DNA from: Pseudomonas cichorii
GTDB lineage: Bacteria > Pseudomonadota > Gammaproteobacteria > Pseudomonadales > Pseudomonadaceae
Reading direction: 5' to 3'
NCBI RefSeq assembly: GCF_018343775.1
Contig: NZ_CP074349.1
Coordinates: 3,276,001-3,340,000, forward strand
Length of the DNA: 64,000 bases
Part shown: in pieces, positions 35,960 through 43,586 of the stretch
How the letters are laid out: every line of letters begins with the position of its first letter
Position numbering within the stretch: position 1 is the first letter of the stretch
Notes under the pieces: generated by a model
Databases searched by the model: none
Told to the model about the DNA's origin: nothing
Seen by the model: the letters and a program-made list of their open reading frames with translations, nothing else
Program-made: the position numbers and the translations under genes

Positions 35960-36057
35960 CTTCAATACTGGAGGTTTTGCGACATGACCAACCTCTGCGA
36001 GGTTAATGACCGATGGCCTGCGGTTTTAGTTTCATGAAACCTCTCAAGACTCGGCAA

Positions 36058-36104
36058 GAGCGAATTTATTCGCGAACGCAGCCTTTTCGCGAATGAATTC
36101 GCTC
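36058..36104. repeat. REPIN, GAGCGAATTTATTCGCGA family
   Basis: GAGCGAATTTATTCGCGA (36058-36075) is mirrored by TCGCGAATGAATTCGCTC (36087-36104) with an 11-base spacer. Same family as 17514-17593 and 59507-59559. Confidence 0.78.
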
Positions 36105-36126
36105 CTGCTGTGACAGGCTTAAAATA

Positions 36127-36144
36127 TATAAAACTGATTTTATA
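36127..36144. promoter_or_regulatory. AT-rich dyad TATAAAA-N4-TTTTATA
   Basis: A perfect 7-base inverted repeat around CTGA, 145 bases upstream of the small ORF preceding the FMN monooxygenase gene. It may be a regulator site. The only evidence is its symmetry and position. Confidence 0.25.
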
Positions 36145-36288
36145 AATCATCAACATAACAAAAATACATAATTAGCTTAGACCGAAAAAGACTTTCACAG
36201 GCATTTCTCAGAGGCCTATCGTCTATTCCAGTCCGACCCCTTTCCTGGCGGAGGCCGTTTCCCCGCCGACCTTCGCCAGGAGCCTGTC

Positions 36289-36369
36289 ATGAGCGAATCC
36301 CTCAATATCGATGCTGTGGACGCGGTACTGGACGCCGACAGCCAACCCGCTCGACAGGCCCGGGCATGA
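36289..36369 (+). CDS. 26-residue ORF upstream of the FMN monooxygenase gene
   Basis: ATG at 36289 follows AGGAG with a 6-base spacer and the frame ends with TGA at 36367, 42 bases before the monooxygenase start. The peptide begins MSESLNIDAVDAVLDADS and is acidic. The strong ribosome site suggests it is translated. It could be a leader peptide or the head of a gene lost by deletion; no continuation is visible in other frames. Confidence 0.4.
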   Translation: MSESLNIDAVDAVLDADSQPARQARA

Positions 36370-36411
36370 CAGCCATGACCCCCCTCTATTCCAGCGAAAG
36401 GACTTGACCCC

Positions 36412-37758
36412 ATGAGCAAACGCCAACTGCACTTTGGCGCCATCCTGACCGGCGTAGGAACCGACCAGCAGGAGTGGTTGCACCCGGATATTCCCGGCAA
36501 CGCCAGCATCGATATCGACTGGTACAAACAGCAGGCACGAGCGGCCGAGGCAGCGCATTTAGACTTCGTATTCATCGTCGACAGCCCCTACATCACCCCG
36601 GACTCGGCACCGCACTTTCTCAACCGGCTGGAACCACTGACCTTGCTCTCGGCACTCGCCGGTGCCACCGACAAGATCGGCCTGGTCGCAACCTTGACCA
36701 CTTCCTACACAGAGCCGTTCAACGTCGCCCGGCAGTTCGCCTCACTGGATCAGATCAGCCACGGTCGTGCCGGCTGGAACGTGGTCACTACAGGACTTGA
36801 AGGCGCAGCGGGCAACTTTGGCCGCGAGCAGCATATCGACCACACCGAGCGCTATCGCCGGGCAAGCGAGCACGTGGCGGTGGTTCAGGGGTTGTGGGAT
36901 TCCTATGAAGACGACGCTTTCCCTCGGGACAAGGCCAACAAACGCTTCCTCGACCCGAACAAGCAGCACCGCCTGGACCACCGTGGCGAGTTCTTTTCGG
37001 TCACCGGACCCCTGAATATTTCCCGCTCGGCGCAGGGTCAGCCGGTAATTTTCCAGGCCGGGGTTTCCGAGTCCGGACGCAAGCTGGCGGCGGAAATCGC
37101 CGAAGGCATCTTTGCCGGTGTCGACAATTTCGAGGATGCCCAGGAGTACTACGCCGATATCAAACGTCGTGCCGCAGCCGCAGGCCGTGACCCGGCACAG
37201 GTGCTGCTGTTCCCCGGCATTACACCGATCATTGCCGACACCGATGAACAGGCTCAGGCGATTCTGCTGGAACGCGAAGGCGAAGTAGATCTGAACAAGG
37301 CACTGGTGCAACTGGGCCGCCCGTTCAACTACCACGACTTCAGCCAGTACGACCTCGACGCACCGTTCCCCGAGCTGGGCGAACTGGGCAGCAACGGCTA
37401 TCGCGGCCATGCAGAGAAGATCAAGCGGGTCGCAAAGGAAAAAAATCTGACCCTGCGCGAAACCGCCCTGCGCTTTGCACGCCCTTTCACCGGGTTCGCC
37501 GGCTCAGCACTGACCGTTGCCAACGAAATCGAACGCTGGTTCAACGAAGGCGCCGTGGACGGCTTCAATATCCACGTCGGCGCACCGGCCAGCTTCGCTC
37601 GATTTACCGATGAAGTACTGCCGATCCTGCGCGAACGCGGATTGTTCCGCAGCGAATACGAAACCAGCACCCTGCGCGGCCATCTGGGGATTGATGTGCC
37701 GCAGAATCGTTATACCCAGCAGGTTGAGCAGGTTTCGGCAGTGGCAGAACCGGCGTAA
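36412..37758 (+). CDS. LLM-class FMN-dependent monooxygenase (NtaA/SnaA/DszA family)
   Basis: This 448-residue cytosolic protein has the NtaA/DszA subgroup features HFGAILTGVG near the start, ASLDQISHGRAGWNVVTT around 111-128, and HRGEFFSVTGPLN. These enzymes use reduced FMN and O2 to open C-N or C-S bonds of chelators, sulfones or sulfonates. A flavin reductase is not encoded next to it. The presence of a DszC-like gene 3 kb upstream and a sulfonate-type binding protein in the same region makes organosulfur scavenging a plausible role. A Rho-independent terminator follows. Confidence 0.87.
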   Translation: MSKRQLHFGAILTGVGTDQQEWLHPDIPGNASIDIDWYKQQARAAEAAHLDFVFIVDSPYITPDSAPHFLNRLEPLTLLSALAGATDKIGLVATLTTSYTEPFNVARQFASLDQISHGRAGWNVVTTGLEGAAGNFGREQHIDHTERYRRASEHVAVVQGLWDSYEDDAFPRDKANKRFLDPNKQHRLDHRGEFFSVTGPLNISRSAQGQPVIFQAGVSESGRKLAAEIAEGIFAGVDNFEDAQEYYADIKRRAAAAGRDPAQVLLFPGITPIIADTDEQAQAILLEREGEVDLNKALVQLGRPFNYHDFSQYDLDAPFPELGELGSNGYRGHAEKIKRVAKEKNLTLRETALRFARPFTGFAGSALTVANEIERWFNEGAVDGFNIHVGAPASFARFTDEVLPILRERGLFRSEYETSTLRGHLGIDVPQNRYTQQVEQVSAVAEPA

Positions 37759-37779
37759 GGCATTGAGAGTGATCCTTGT

Positions 37780-37814
37780 TGATGCCCGGGTTCACAAGGC
37801 CCGGGCGTCATTTT
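37780..37814 (+). terminator. Rho-independent terminator after the FMN monooxygenase gene
   Basis: TGATGCCCGGG (37780-37790) pairs with CCCGGGCGTCA (37800-37810) with one G:T pair and a 9-base loop, followed by TTTT. It lies 22 bases after the stop and before the convergent LysR gene. Confidence 0.8.
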
Positions 37815-37827
37815 GAGGCAAAGAAGG

Positions 37828-38733
37828 CTAAATGGATTTGGAAAGCAGGTAATCAATAAAAACCCGCAACTTCGGTAGAACCGTTCGCCGACTGGGGAAG
37901 TACAGTGCCAGGCCCGGGAATGCTATGGAGTAAGCATCGAGAATGACTTCAAGTGTTCCCGCGTGAATGTTGCGAGCAACGAGGGAGCGCGGCAATTTGA
38001 ACAGGCCGACACCGTGTTCCGCCGCATGTATGCAGGCCGCTATATCGTCGAGTATCAAAGGCCCGCTGACGGGAATGACACGCCTCTCTACACCGACGTT
38101 GAAAGCCCACTCATCAAGCAGAGTGCTGGCCTGACGAAAAACGATGCAGGGTATTTTCCCGATTTCATCCGGTGATGAGGGTCGCCCATAGCGCGCAAAC
38201 AAGGCAGGCGAACCCACGACCACTTGCGGCTCTTCGGCGGTAATGGGCACTGCGACCATATCTGCCTGTACAAAATTCCTGGGCCGCACACCGGCATCAC
38301 AGCCTTCGGCGACAATGTCGACCATTCGGTCATCGCCAATGAATTCGACCTGAACACCAGGATGCGCCTGCAGAAACTCCGTGAGAAAGCGCTCGGTCAA
38401 CATGAGCACGCTCGCCTTGGGCACACTGATACGCAGTAAACCGGTCACCGAGTTACCCAGGCTGCGAGCGGACTCTATACCTTGAAGCACTTGTTGAGCA
38501 GCAGGACGGACTTGAAGCAGCAACCGCTCGCCCGCCTCGGTCAAGCCGACGCTTCGGGTTGTGCGTAGCAGCAAGGCGGCGCCCACACGGTCCTCAAAGG
38601 CCCGTATCGCCTGACTGACTGCAGACGGAGTGATACCAAGACGACGCGCAGCCGCTCGAAACCCTCGCTCTTCGGCGACAGCCAGGAAAACCACTACGCC
38701 ATCCAGGTCGCCACGTTTTATTGTGTAGTTCAT
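37828..38733 (-). CDS. LysR-family transcriptional regulator
   Basis: The 301-residue protein has the LysR helix-turn-helix at residues 8-65 (FLAVAEERGFRAAARRLGIT, AVSQAIRAFEDRVG). It is divergent from an MDR reductase gene 88 bases away, a common pairing in which the regulator controls the reductase. The start codon lies in the centre of a perfect inverted repeat and has no Shine-Dalgarno upstream, so translation may be leaderless or sensitive to structure. Confidence 0.92.
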   Translation of the reverse strand: MNYTIKRGDLDGVVVFLAVAEERGFRAAARRLGITPSAVSQAIRAFEDRVGAALLLRTTRSVGLTEAGERLLLQVRPAAQQVLQGIESARSLGNSVTGLLRISVPKASVLMLTERFLTEFLQAHPGVQVEFIGDDRMVDIVAEGCDAGVRPRNFVQADMVAVPITAEEPQVVVGSPALFARYGRPSSPDEIGKIPCIVFRQASTLLDEWAFNVGVERRVIPVSGPLILDDIAACIHAAEHGVGLFKLPRSLVARNIHAGTLEVILDAYSIAFPGLALYFPSRRTVLPKLRVFIDYLLSKSI

Positions 38734-38740
38734 CTACACA
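38722..38740. promoter_or_regulatory. Perfect dyad TGTGTAG-N5-CTACACA spanning the LysR start codon
   Basis: TGTGTAG (38722-38728) and CTACACA (38734-38740) flank TTCAT, which contains the complement of the LysR ATG. It is also within the divergent promoter region of the MDR gene. A LysR autoregulatory site is the natural reading; an RNA hairpin occluding the start is an alternative. Confidence 0.5.
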
Positions 38741-38821
38741 GTATGATCACCTGGAGCTGGCTTCTCAAGCCTCCCCCAATAGACAAAGATAGCTTTCTTA
38801 CCCCCTTTATCAGGAAAGCTC

Positions 38822-39838
38822 ATGAGCTCTGAAGCCAATAAATCCCGAGCCTTTACGTTCGACAAAATCGGCAGTGTTGATGCCTTGAAGCGCGGCGAAG
38901 CACCTATCCCCACACCAGGCCCGGGCGAAGTGCTTGTCCGGGTTCGAGCTTCTTCACTTAACTATCGGGATGTCATCATCCTGGATGGCCATTACTTCCT
39001 GCCCGCACCTGCGGGCCGAATCCCTCTCTCGGACGGAGCTGGCGAGATCGTAGCCATTGCGCCTGACGTGACGCGATTCAGCGTCGGAGATCGCGTCACC
39101 AATTCATTCTTTCCGGACCTGATCGACGGGCCTTATACCGGTAAACACCTCCACTACAACATTGATGTTGATGGCTGGTTGACCGATTACCGTGCGATAG
39201 ACGCAGAGTACCTGACCCACATCACCGACAGCCTGAGCTTTGAAGAAGCCGCGACCTTGCCCTGCGCAGGTGTTACCGCCTGGACAGCACTCAAGGGCGT
39301 AAAACCGGGCGACACCGTGCTGACCCAAGGCACCGGAGGCGTTTCGCTATTTGCCATTCAGATAGCCAAAGCGCTGGGCGCACGGGTCATCGCGACGACC
39401 TCAAGTGACACCAAGGCAGAACGCCTGAAAGCCCTCGGCGCAGACGAAACCATCAATTACAAAGACCAACCTGAATGGTCACAACAGGTTCGGGAACTGA
39501 CTGACGGCAACGGAGCAAATCGCATCGTGGAAGTCGGCGGCGCGGGTACGCTGGAGCAGTCCGCAAAATCAATCGCCGTGGGCGGCCAGGTCACACTGGT
39601 AGGCGCGCTGTCCGGCTTGCAGGGTGGTGTCGAGTTCATGACAATGTTCATGAGTCAGGCACGTTACCAGCCAATCGCCATTGGCAGCCGTAATGACCTT
39701 GATGACCTTATACGGTTCATCACCCAACATGACATCCACCCCGTCATCGACAGCACTTGGGATTTCGACGATGCGAAACTGGGGATCGAGCGTCTGGTCA
39801 CCCGTAATGTATTTGGGAAAGTAGTCATAAAAAACTGA
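38822..39838 (+). CDS. Zinc-independent MDR-family NAD(P)-dependent oxidoreductase
   Basis: The 338-residue protein starts after AGGAAAG with a short spacer. It has the MDR GroES-like half (PTPGPGEVLVRVRASSLNYRD) and nucleotide loop GTGGVS with AlaLeuGlyAlaArgVal following. No zinc ligands are present. It is likely a quinone or enone reductase regulated by the divergent LysR protein. A shared terminator hairpin separates it from the convergent sensor kinase gene. Confidence 0.87.
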   Translation: MSSEANKSRAFTFDKIGSVDALKRGEAPIPTPGPGEVLVRVRASSLNYRDVIILDGHYFLPAPAGRIPLSDGAGEIVAIAPDVTRFSVGDRVTNSFFPDLIDGPYTGKHLHYNIDVDGWLTDYRAIDAEYLTHITDSLSFEEAATLPCAGVTAWTALKGVKPGDTVLTQGTGGVSLFAIQIAKALGARVIATTSSDTKAERLKALGADETINYKDQPEWSQQVRELTDGNGANRIVEVGGAGTLEQSAKSIAVGGQVTLVGALSGLQGGVEFMTMFMSQARYQPIAIGSRNDLDDLIRFITQHDIHPVIDSTWDFDDAKLGIERLVTRNVFGKVVIKN

Positions 39839-39847
39839 CTGTCAGCG

Positions 39848-39884
39848 GGAGATTGCGCGATGCCTCTGACACCGCGCAATCTCC
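39848..39884. terminator. Bidirectional hairpin between convergent MDR and sensor kinase genes
   Basis: GGAGATTGCGCG (39848-39859) and CGCGCAATCTCC (39873-39884) pair perfectly over 12 bases around a 13-base loop. It begins 10 bases after the MDR stop and touches the kinase stop codon. No long T run is present. Confidence 0.65.
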
Positions 39885-41218
39885 TACATGCGTTGAGTGC
39901 TTTCGGAATAAGGCAGCCCCAACGTCACCACAAAATCCTGACCGGTGCTATTGAAGTCAATCGTGCAACCGCAACGCTGAACGATCGCCTGCACGATTGC
40001 CAGGCCCAGTCCGCAACCCGTGCTTGAGCTGCTGCGCCAGAAACGTTCGGTCATGTGGCGAAGGTTATCTTCGGGTATGCCTGGGCTGGCATTCCTGACG
40101 CTGACAAAGGCAAATTCGCTGTTGCTTGTCACATTGACGATAACCTGCGTATCGACAGGACTATGCCGCAAGGCGTTATCCAGCAGGTTGCGAAGTGCAG
40201 CCACTGCCAGTACCGACGGCATGTCCAGGACAGATGAAGGCGTCACTGCCTGGAAACGCAGGTGAATTCGCTCCGTATTGCTGCCCGTATCCTGAATAGC
40301 CAGGGAAACAGCCTGTTCGACATTGCACTGGCTGCCGTCATCGAATGACAGGCTGCCTTCCACCTTGGCCAGCAACAACAATTGCTCAAGGGTGTTATGC
40401 AGCCGGTCAGTCCCTTGTTCGGCGCGGACCAATGCCAGTTCTCTGGCTTCACCGCAAGTCATCTGCGCAACCTGCAAATGGGTTTTGATCGCAGTGAGCG
40501 GGCTGCGCAGTTCGTGGGCAGCATCCCCGGTCAGGCGGCGCTCACGTTCGACGGCCTGACTGATACGCACCAACAGGTGGTTTTGGGTTTCCAGCAGCGG
40601 CTTCAATTCGTTGGGCAGCATGCGAAGCTTTAGAGGCTCAAGGGAGTCGATGTTGCGCTTTTTCAGTTCGTCTCGCATGCGCTTGAGCGGTGACAAACCT
40701 TTGCCTATCCCCAGCCAAAGCATGGCAACGCACGCCAACAGCGCTACCGATACAGGAACTGACGCTGACAGCAGGACCGAATGGTTGAGGGACTCGCGCT
40801 CCTGCTCACGATCCGCCGTGGTGATACGCACATCACCACGGACAAGAGTAAAGGTTCGCCAATGCTCGCCGTCGATCTCCTGATCATAAAAACCACCGTT
40901 CGGGCTGGCGATAATATTCCCGGCAGTGTTATGACTGCTGGCCAGAATTTCACCGCGCAGCGAACTGACCTCACAGGCCATGCCGTCAGGAATAGCCAGC
41001 TGGTTGGCGCTGAAGTGTGCACCGCCCTCCTTCACCGACAAAGGTTCGGGCAATTGATCGACCAAGGCAGAGACCATACGTGCCGAGGCTACGAGCCGCT
41101 GATCGAGGGAATACATCATCTGGGTTCGCAGGTCCTGATACATCCAGGTAGCCGCCAGCGTCCAGACCACGACAAAGGCAACCCCAAGAATCAGGCTCAG
41201 ACGCAGGCGCAGACTCAT
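39884..41218 (-). CDS. Sensor histidine kinase, QseC/PmrB-like
   Basis: The 444-residue protein has two membrane segments (about 9-27 and 147-170) flanking a periplasmic sensor region and a HAMP-like linker. The phospho-acceptor is His235 in GDAAHELRSP, followed by the N box NLLDNALRHS and the G box GCGLGLAIV. It overlaps the regulator gene by ATGA (41215-41218), so the two are translationally coupled. The signal is unknown; relatives respond to cations, polymyxins or catecholamine-type signals. Confidence 0.92.
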   Translation of the reverse strand: MSLRLRLSLILGVAFVVVWTLAATWMYQDLRTQMMYSLDQRLVASARMVSALVDQLPEPLSVKEGGAHFSANQLAIPDGMACEVSSLRGEILASSHNTAGNIIASPNGGFYDQEIDGEHWRTFTLVRGDVRITTADREQERESLNHSVLLSASVPVSVALLACVAMLWLGIGKGLSPLKRMRDELKKRNIDSLEPLKLRMLPNELKPLLETQNHLLVRISQAVERERRLTGDAAHELRSPLTAIKTHLQVAQMTCGEARELALVRAEQGTDRLHNTLEQLLLLAKVEGSLSFDDGSQCNVEQAVSLAIQDTGSNTERIHLRFQAVTPSSVLDMPSVLAVAALRNLLDNALRHSPVDTQVIVNVTSNSEFAFVSVRNASPGIPEDNLRHMTERFWRSSSSTGCGLGLAIVQAIVQRCGCTIDFNSTGQDFVVTLGLPYSESTQRM

Positions 41219-41886
41219 GAGCGTGCCGCCAGCGCACCGAGCCGATAACCCGAGCCGCGTACAGTCTCGACAATGCCGTGACCCAATTTGCGACGCAGAT
41301 GAAAGATATGGACGTTCAAAGCGTTGCTCTCGACCTCATCACCGAAGCCATACACGCTGTCTTTCAACTGTTCGATAGAGAGAACCCGGCCACGGTTGTT
41401 GAGCAATGCCAGCAGCAATGCCTGCTCACGACGCGAAAGGTCGATGGCCTCACCTGCCAGCCAGGTTTCTCGAGTGCTGGGATCGTGGGTGACGGCCCCA
41501 TGCTCGATGAGATTGACCGCCCGGCCTGCAACTCGGCGTACCAGCGTATGCAAGCGAGCATACAGCTCTCTCAGATCAAAGGGCTTGAGCAGGTAATCAT
41601 CAGCTCCCGCTTGCAGCCCTTTGACGCGGTCATCCACATCATCCCGTGCGGTCAGAATCAATACCGGTATCGCCTGACCCAGAAGCCGCAAACGCCGCAA
41701 CAGACTGATCCCGTCCTCATCAGGCAAGCCCAGATCAAGAATCATCACATCGAACTGCGCGACATCCAGCAGGGCATAAGCGGCGGATGCCGAAGCCACG
41801 CGGTCGACGTTAAGACCCTGGGCGCTCAAGCCGGCGACGATGCCACTGGCAATGAGTTCATCATCTTCACACAGCAGTACGTGCAT
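41215..41886 (-). CDS. OmpR-family response regulator, QseB/PmrA-like
   Basis: Started at the ATG at 41886 (MHVLLCEDDELIASG) the protein has 223 residues. Acidic pocket Glu7-Asp8, phospho-acceptor Asp51 and Lys101 are in place. The C-terminal winged helix (LSRREQALLLALLNNRGRV) belongs to the OmpR/PhoB group. A PmrA/QseB-type direct repeat, TTAA-N7-TTAA, lies upstream of the small exported-protein gene that precedes it. That arrangement suggests an autoregulated three-gene operon. Confidence 0.92.
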   Translation of the reverse strand: MHVLLCEDDELIASGIVAGLSAQGLNVDRVASASAAYALLDVAQFDVMILDLGLPDEDGISLLRRLRLLGQAIPVLILTARDDVDDRVKGLQAGADDYLLKPFDLRELYARLHTLVRRVAGRAVNLIEHGAVTHDPSTRETWLAGEAIDLSRREQALLLALLNNRGRVLSIEQLKDSVYGFGDEVESNALNVHIFHLRRKLGHGIVETVRGSGYRLGALAARS

Positions 41887-41976
41887 GGCCGACTCTGTTG
41901 GAGGGCAAGATTTCATACTTGCCACAATAGCGCGTAAGCGGCATTTCAGGTTCTGAAGATAACAAATGCTTATGAT

Positions 41977-42213
41977 TTAACTGGCAGGTTTTTCGTCCAT
42001 CTCCCGAGGCTTTGCATTCCCCCTGGAAGCACTTGCGGCTGCCTGACTCTTTTCAGCCTTCTCCTGAGCTTTCGCCAGGCTCTCACGCGCCTGCTGACGC
42101 TCCAGCGCAAAAGCCTCCTGACGCTTTTGAATCATGTCAGCGCCATCCTGGGCAAAGGCAGTCGTGCAGCACAGGGCAAGAAACGAGGTCAGGATAAATT
42201 TGCGGGTAGTCAT
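41977..42213 (-). CDS. Small exported protein of the two-component operon
   Basis: The 78-residue product has a signal peptide (MTTRKFILTSFLALCCTTAFA cut before QDG, read in two parts) and a mature part that is charged, Gln/Ala/Lys-rich and probably a single helix or coiled coil (QKRQEAFALERQQARESLA). It is the first gene before the response regulator (90-base gap), downstream of a PmrA-like box. Small periplasmic proteins in such operons can modulate the sensor kinase, but this is inference. Confidence 0.7.
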   Translation of the reverse strand: MTTRKFILTSFLALCCTTAFAQDGADMIQKRQEAFALERQQARESLAKAQEKAEKSQAAASASRGNAKPREMDEKPAS

Positions 42214-42642
42214 CGGGTATCTCTCTCATGGGTGGCAGGCTTGCAGCGCCAAGGGCGTCTGCTTCAAGTGACTGCACTTTGAGGGAGGCCGATTAAGGCC
42301 TCGTTAACACGGTCGAGGATTTTGAAAAGAACCCCACACCGTCAAGGATCGTGGTAGCGGGATGACTCGATCATGGCATAAAGACCAAGCGTGGCCCGGA
42401 AGCGCACCACTGGAAAAAGAGGAAATAACCGCTCACATCACTGAGGCAGTTATCAAAGAACAAAGTCGAAGGTCGAAAAACTTGACGACTATCCGGCACC
42501 TCTTAAACTTACCCAACGTCTTCTCGATAAGCTCAATTCGATTTTTATATCAGAATATACAACCCTCGACATCCGCAGCACTCTTTCAGTTACTTCCCGG
42601 ATTTTCAGGAAATAAAACTCCAGACGCTGCAGGTCAATAGTC
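42214..42642. other. Divergent intergenic region before the dar-like operon
   Basis: This 429-base region carries the PmrA-like box near 42293-42307 and becomes AT-rich towards the dar-like operon. A 92-codon open frame (42362-42640) ends 2 bases before the DarA ATG, but it has no ribosome site, no recognisable domain and irregular composition. I do not call it a gene. Confidence 0.5.
42293..42307 (-). promoter_or_regulatory. PmrA/QseB-type box (GTTAAC-N5-CTTAAT on the minus strand)
   Basis: On the minus strand the sequence reads GTTAAC-GAGGC-CTTAAT, matching the direct-repeat consensus CTTAAT-N5-CTTAAT of PmrA/QseB-type regulators in spacing and nearly in sequence. It lies about 80 bases upstream of the small exported-protein gene that heads the two-component operon. 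Confidence 0.55.
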
Positions 42643-43584
42643 ATGAAACGTATACTGGTGGTCTATTTTTCACAAACAGGGCAATTGAAACGTGCAGCGG
42701 ATTCATTTGTCCGCGCTCTGATTGAAGATGATCGCGTGATCGTAGAGTTCGAGGAGCTTGCCCCGCTCAGGCCTTATCCATTTCCCTGGTCATTTATCGA
42801 GTTCTTCGACCAGTTTCCAGAAGCAACATATTTATATCCACCACGCATGCACCCCTTCAAGGCTGATATAAACACACGATATGACCTTGTCATTCTTGCA
42901 TACACCGTCTGGTTTCTGTCACCTAGCCCTCCTGTTACAGCTTTTTTGAAATCTGCAGAAGGACAAGTCATTCTTCGTGACACAGCAGTGATCACACTTA
43001 TTACGTGCAGAAATATGTGGATACAGGCACAGGAACAAGTAAAAAAGCTATTGCTTCAAGCCAATGCACGGCTTCTGGACAATGTTGTTCTCACCGACAG
43101 GGGAAGCGCCCTCAAAACGCTTGTAACAACACCGCGCTGGATGTTCACCGGAAACAGGGAAGCCTTTTGGGGAATATTTCCACGCGCGGGCCTGACGGAC
43201 GAAGATGTTCAATCTGCTCAACGATTTGGCAAGGCTCTTCTTCCTGAACTTGTAAATGGCCGCATGGAGCAAAGCTCGCCGTTGTTGAAAGGCCTGAAAG
43301 CCGTCCGTGTTGATCCACGGCTCATCGACAGCGAAAAATTTGCTCGTCGCAGCTTTCTACTCTGGGGGAAATTATTTCTCGCGATAGGCCCTCAGGGACA
43401 TCCTCACAGAAAACTTGCTGCCATCGCGTATGGCGTTTTCATGATCTGCATGGTGGCCACTGTTATTCCCGCGATGATGGGTCTGAGAACACTTATAAAA
43501 CCAATGCGTCGGCACGCATTCGAAAGGCAATGCCGTTATTTTGAGGAGCCTTCCGGGTCTAGTGGCTTTCGCATGAAGGATTAA
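42643..43584 (+). CDS. darA: DarA-like dialkylresorcinol biosynthesis enzyme
   Basis: The 313-residue protein has a flavodoxin-like N-terminus (MKRILVVYFSQTGQLKRAAD) and long segments typical of DarA: PWSFIEFFDQFPEA, AYTVWFLSPSPPVTAFL and ITCRNMWIQAQE. The C-terminus has a hydrophobic stretch near residues 264-287. DarA works with the ketosynthase DarB to form and aromatise 2,5-dialkylresorcinols in Pseudomonas chlororaphis and in flexirubin clusters. It begins the three-gene operon. Base composition is clearly more AT-rich than the flanking genes, indicating acquisition. Confidence 0.85.
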   Translation: MKRILVVYFSQTGQLKRAADSFVRALIEDDRVIVEFEELAPLRPYPFPWSFIEFFDQFPEATYLYPPRMHPFKADINTRYDLVILAYTVWFLSPSPPVTAFLKSAEGQVILRDTAVITLITCRNMWIQAQEQVKKLLLQANARLLDNVVLTDRGSALKTLVTTPRWMFTGNREAFWGIFPRAGLTDEDVQSAQRFGKALLPELVNGRMEQSSPLLKGLKAVRVDPRLIDSEKFARRSFLLWGKLFLAIGPQGHPHRKLAAIAYGVFMICMVATVIPAMMGLRTLIKPMRRHAFERQCRYFEEPSGSSGFRMKD

Positions 43585-43586
43585 TC

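Larger units (their letters stand above)
35960..36288. other. Intergenic region with REPIN and AT-rich promoter zone
   Basis: No gene is seen. A REPIN occupies 36058-36104. An AT-rich stretch at 36118-36185 includes the dyad TATAAAA-CTGA-TTTTATA (36127-36144). The region probably contains the promoter of the small ORF and the FMN monooxygenase gene. Confidence 0.55.

Noticed and set aside
42362..42640. 92-codon frame ending 2 bases before darA
   Set aside because: No Shine-Dalgarno, no ACP-type DSL motif or other recognisable domain; more likely leader sequence than a darC-like carrier protein.
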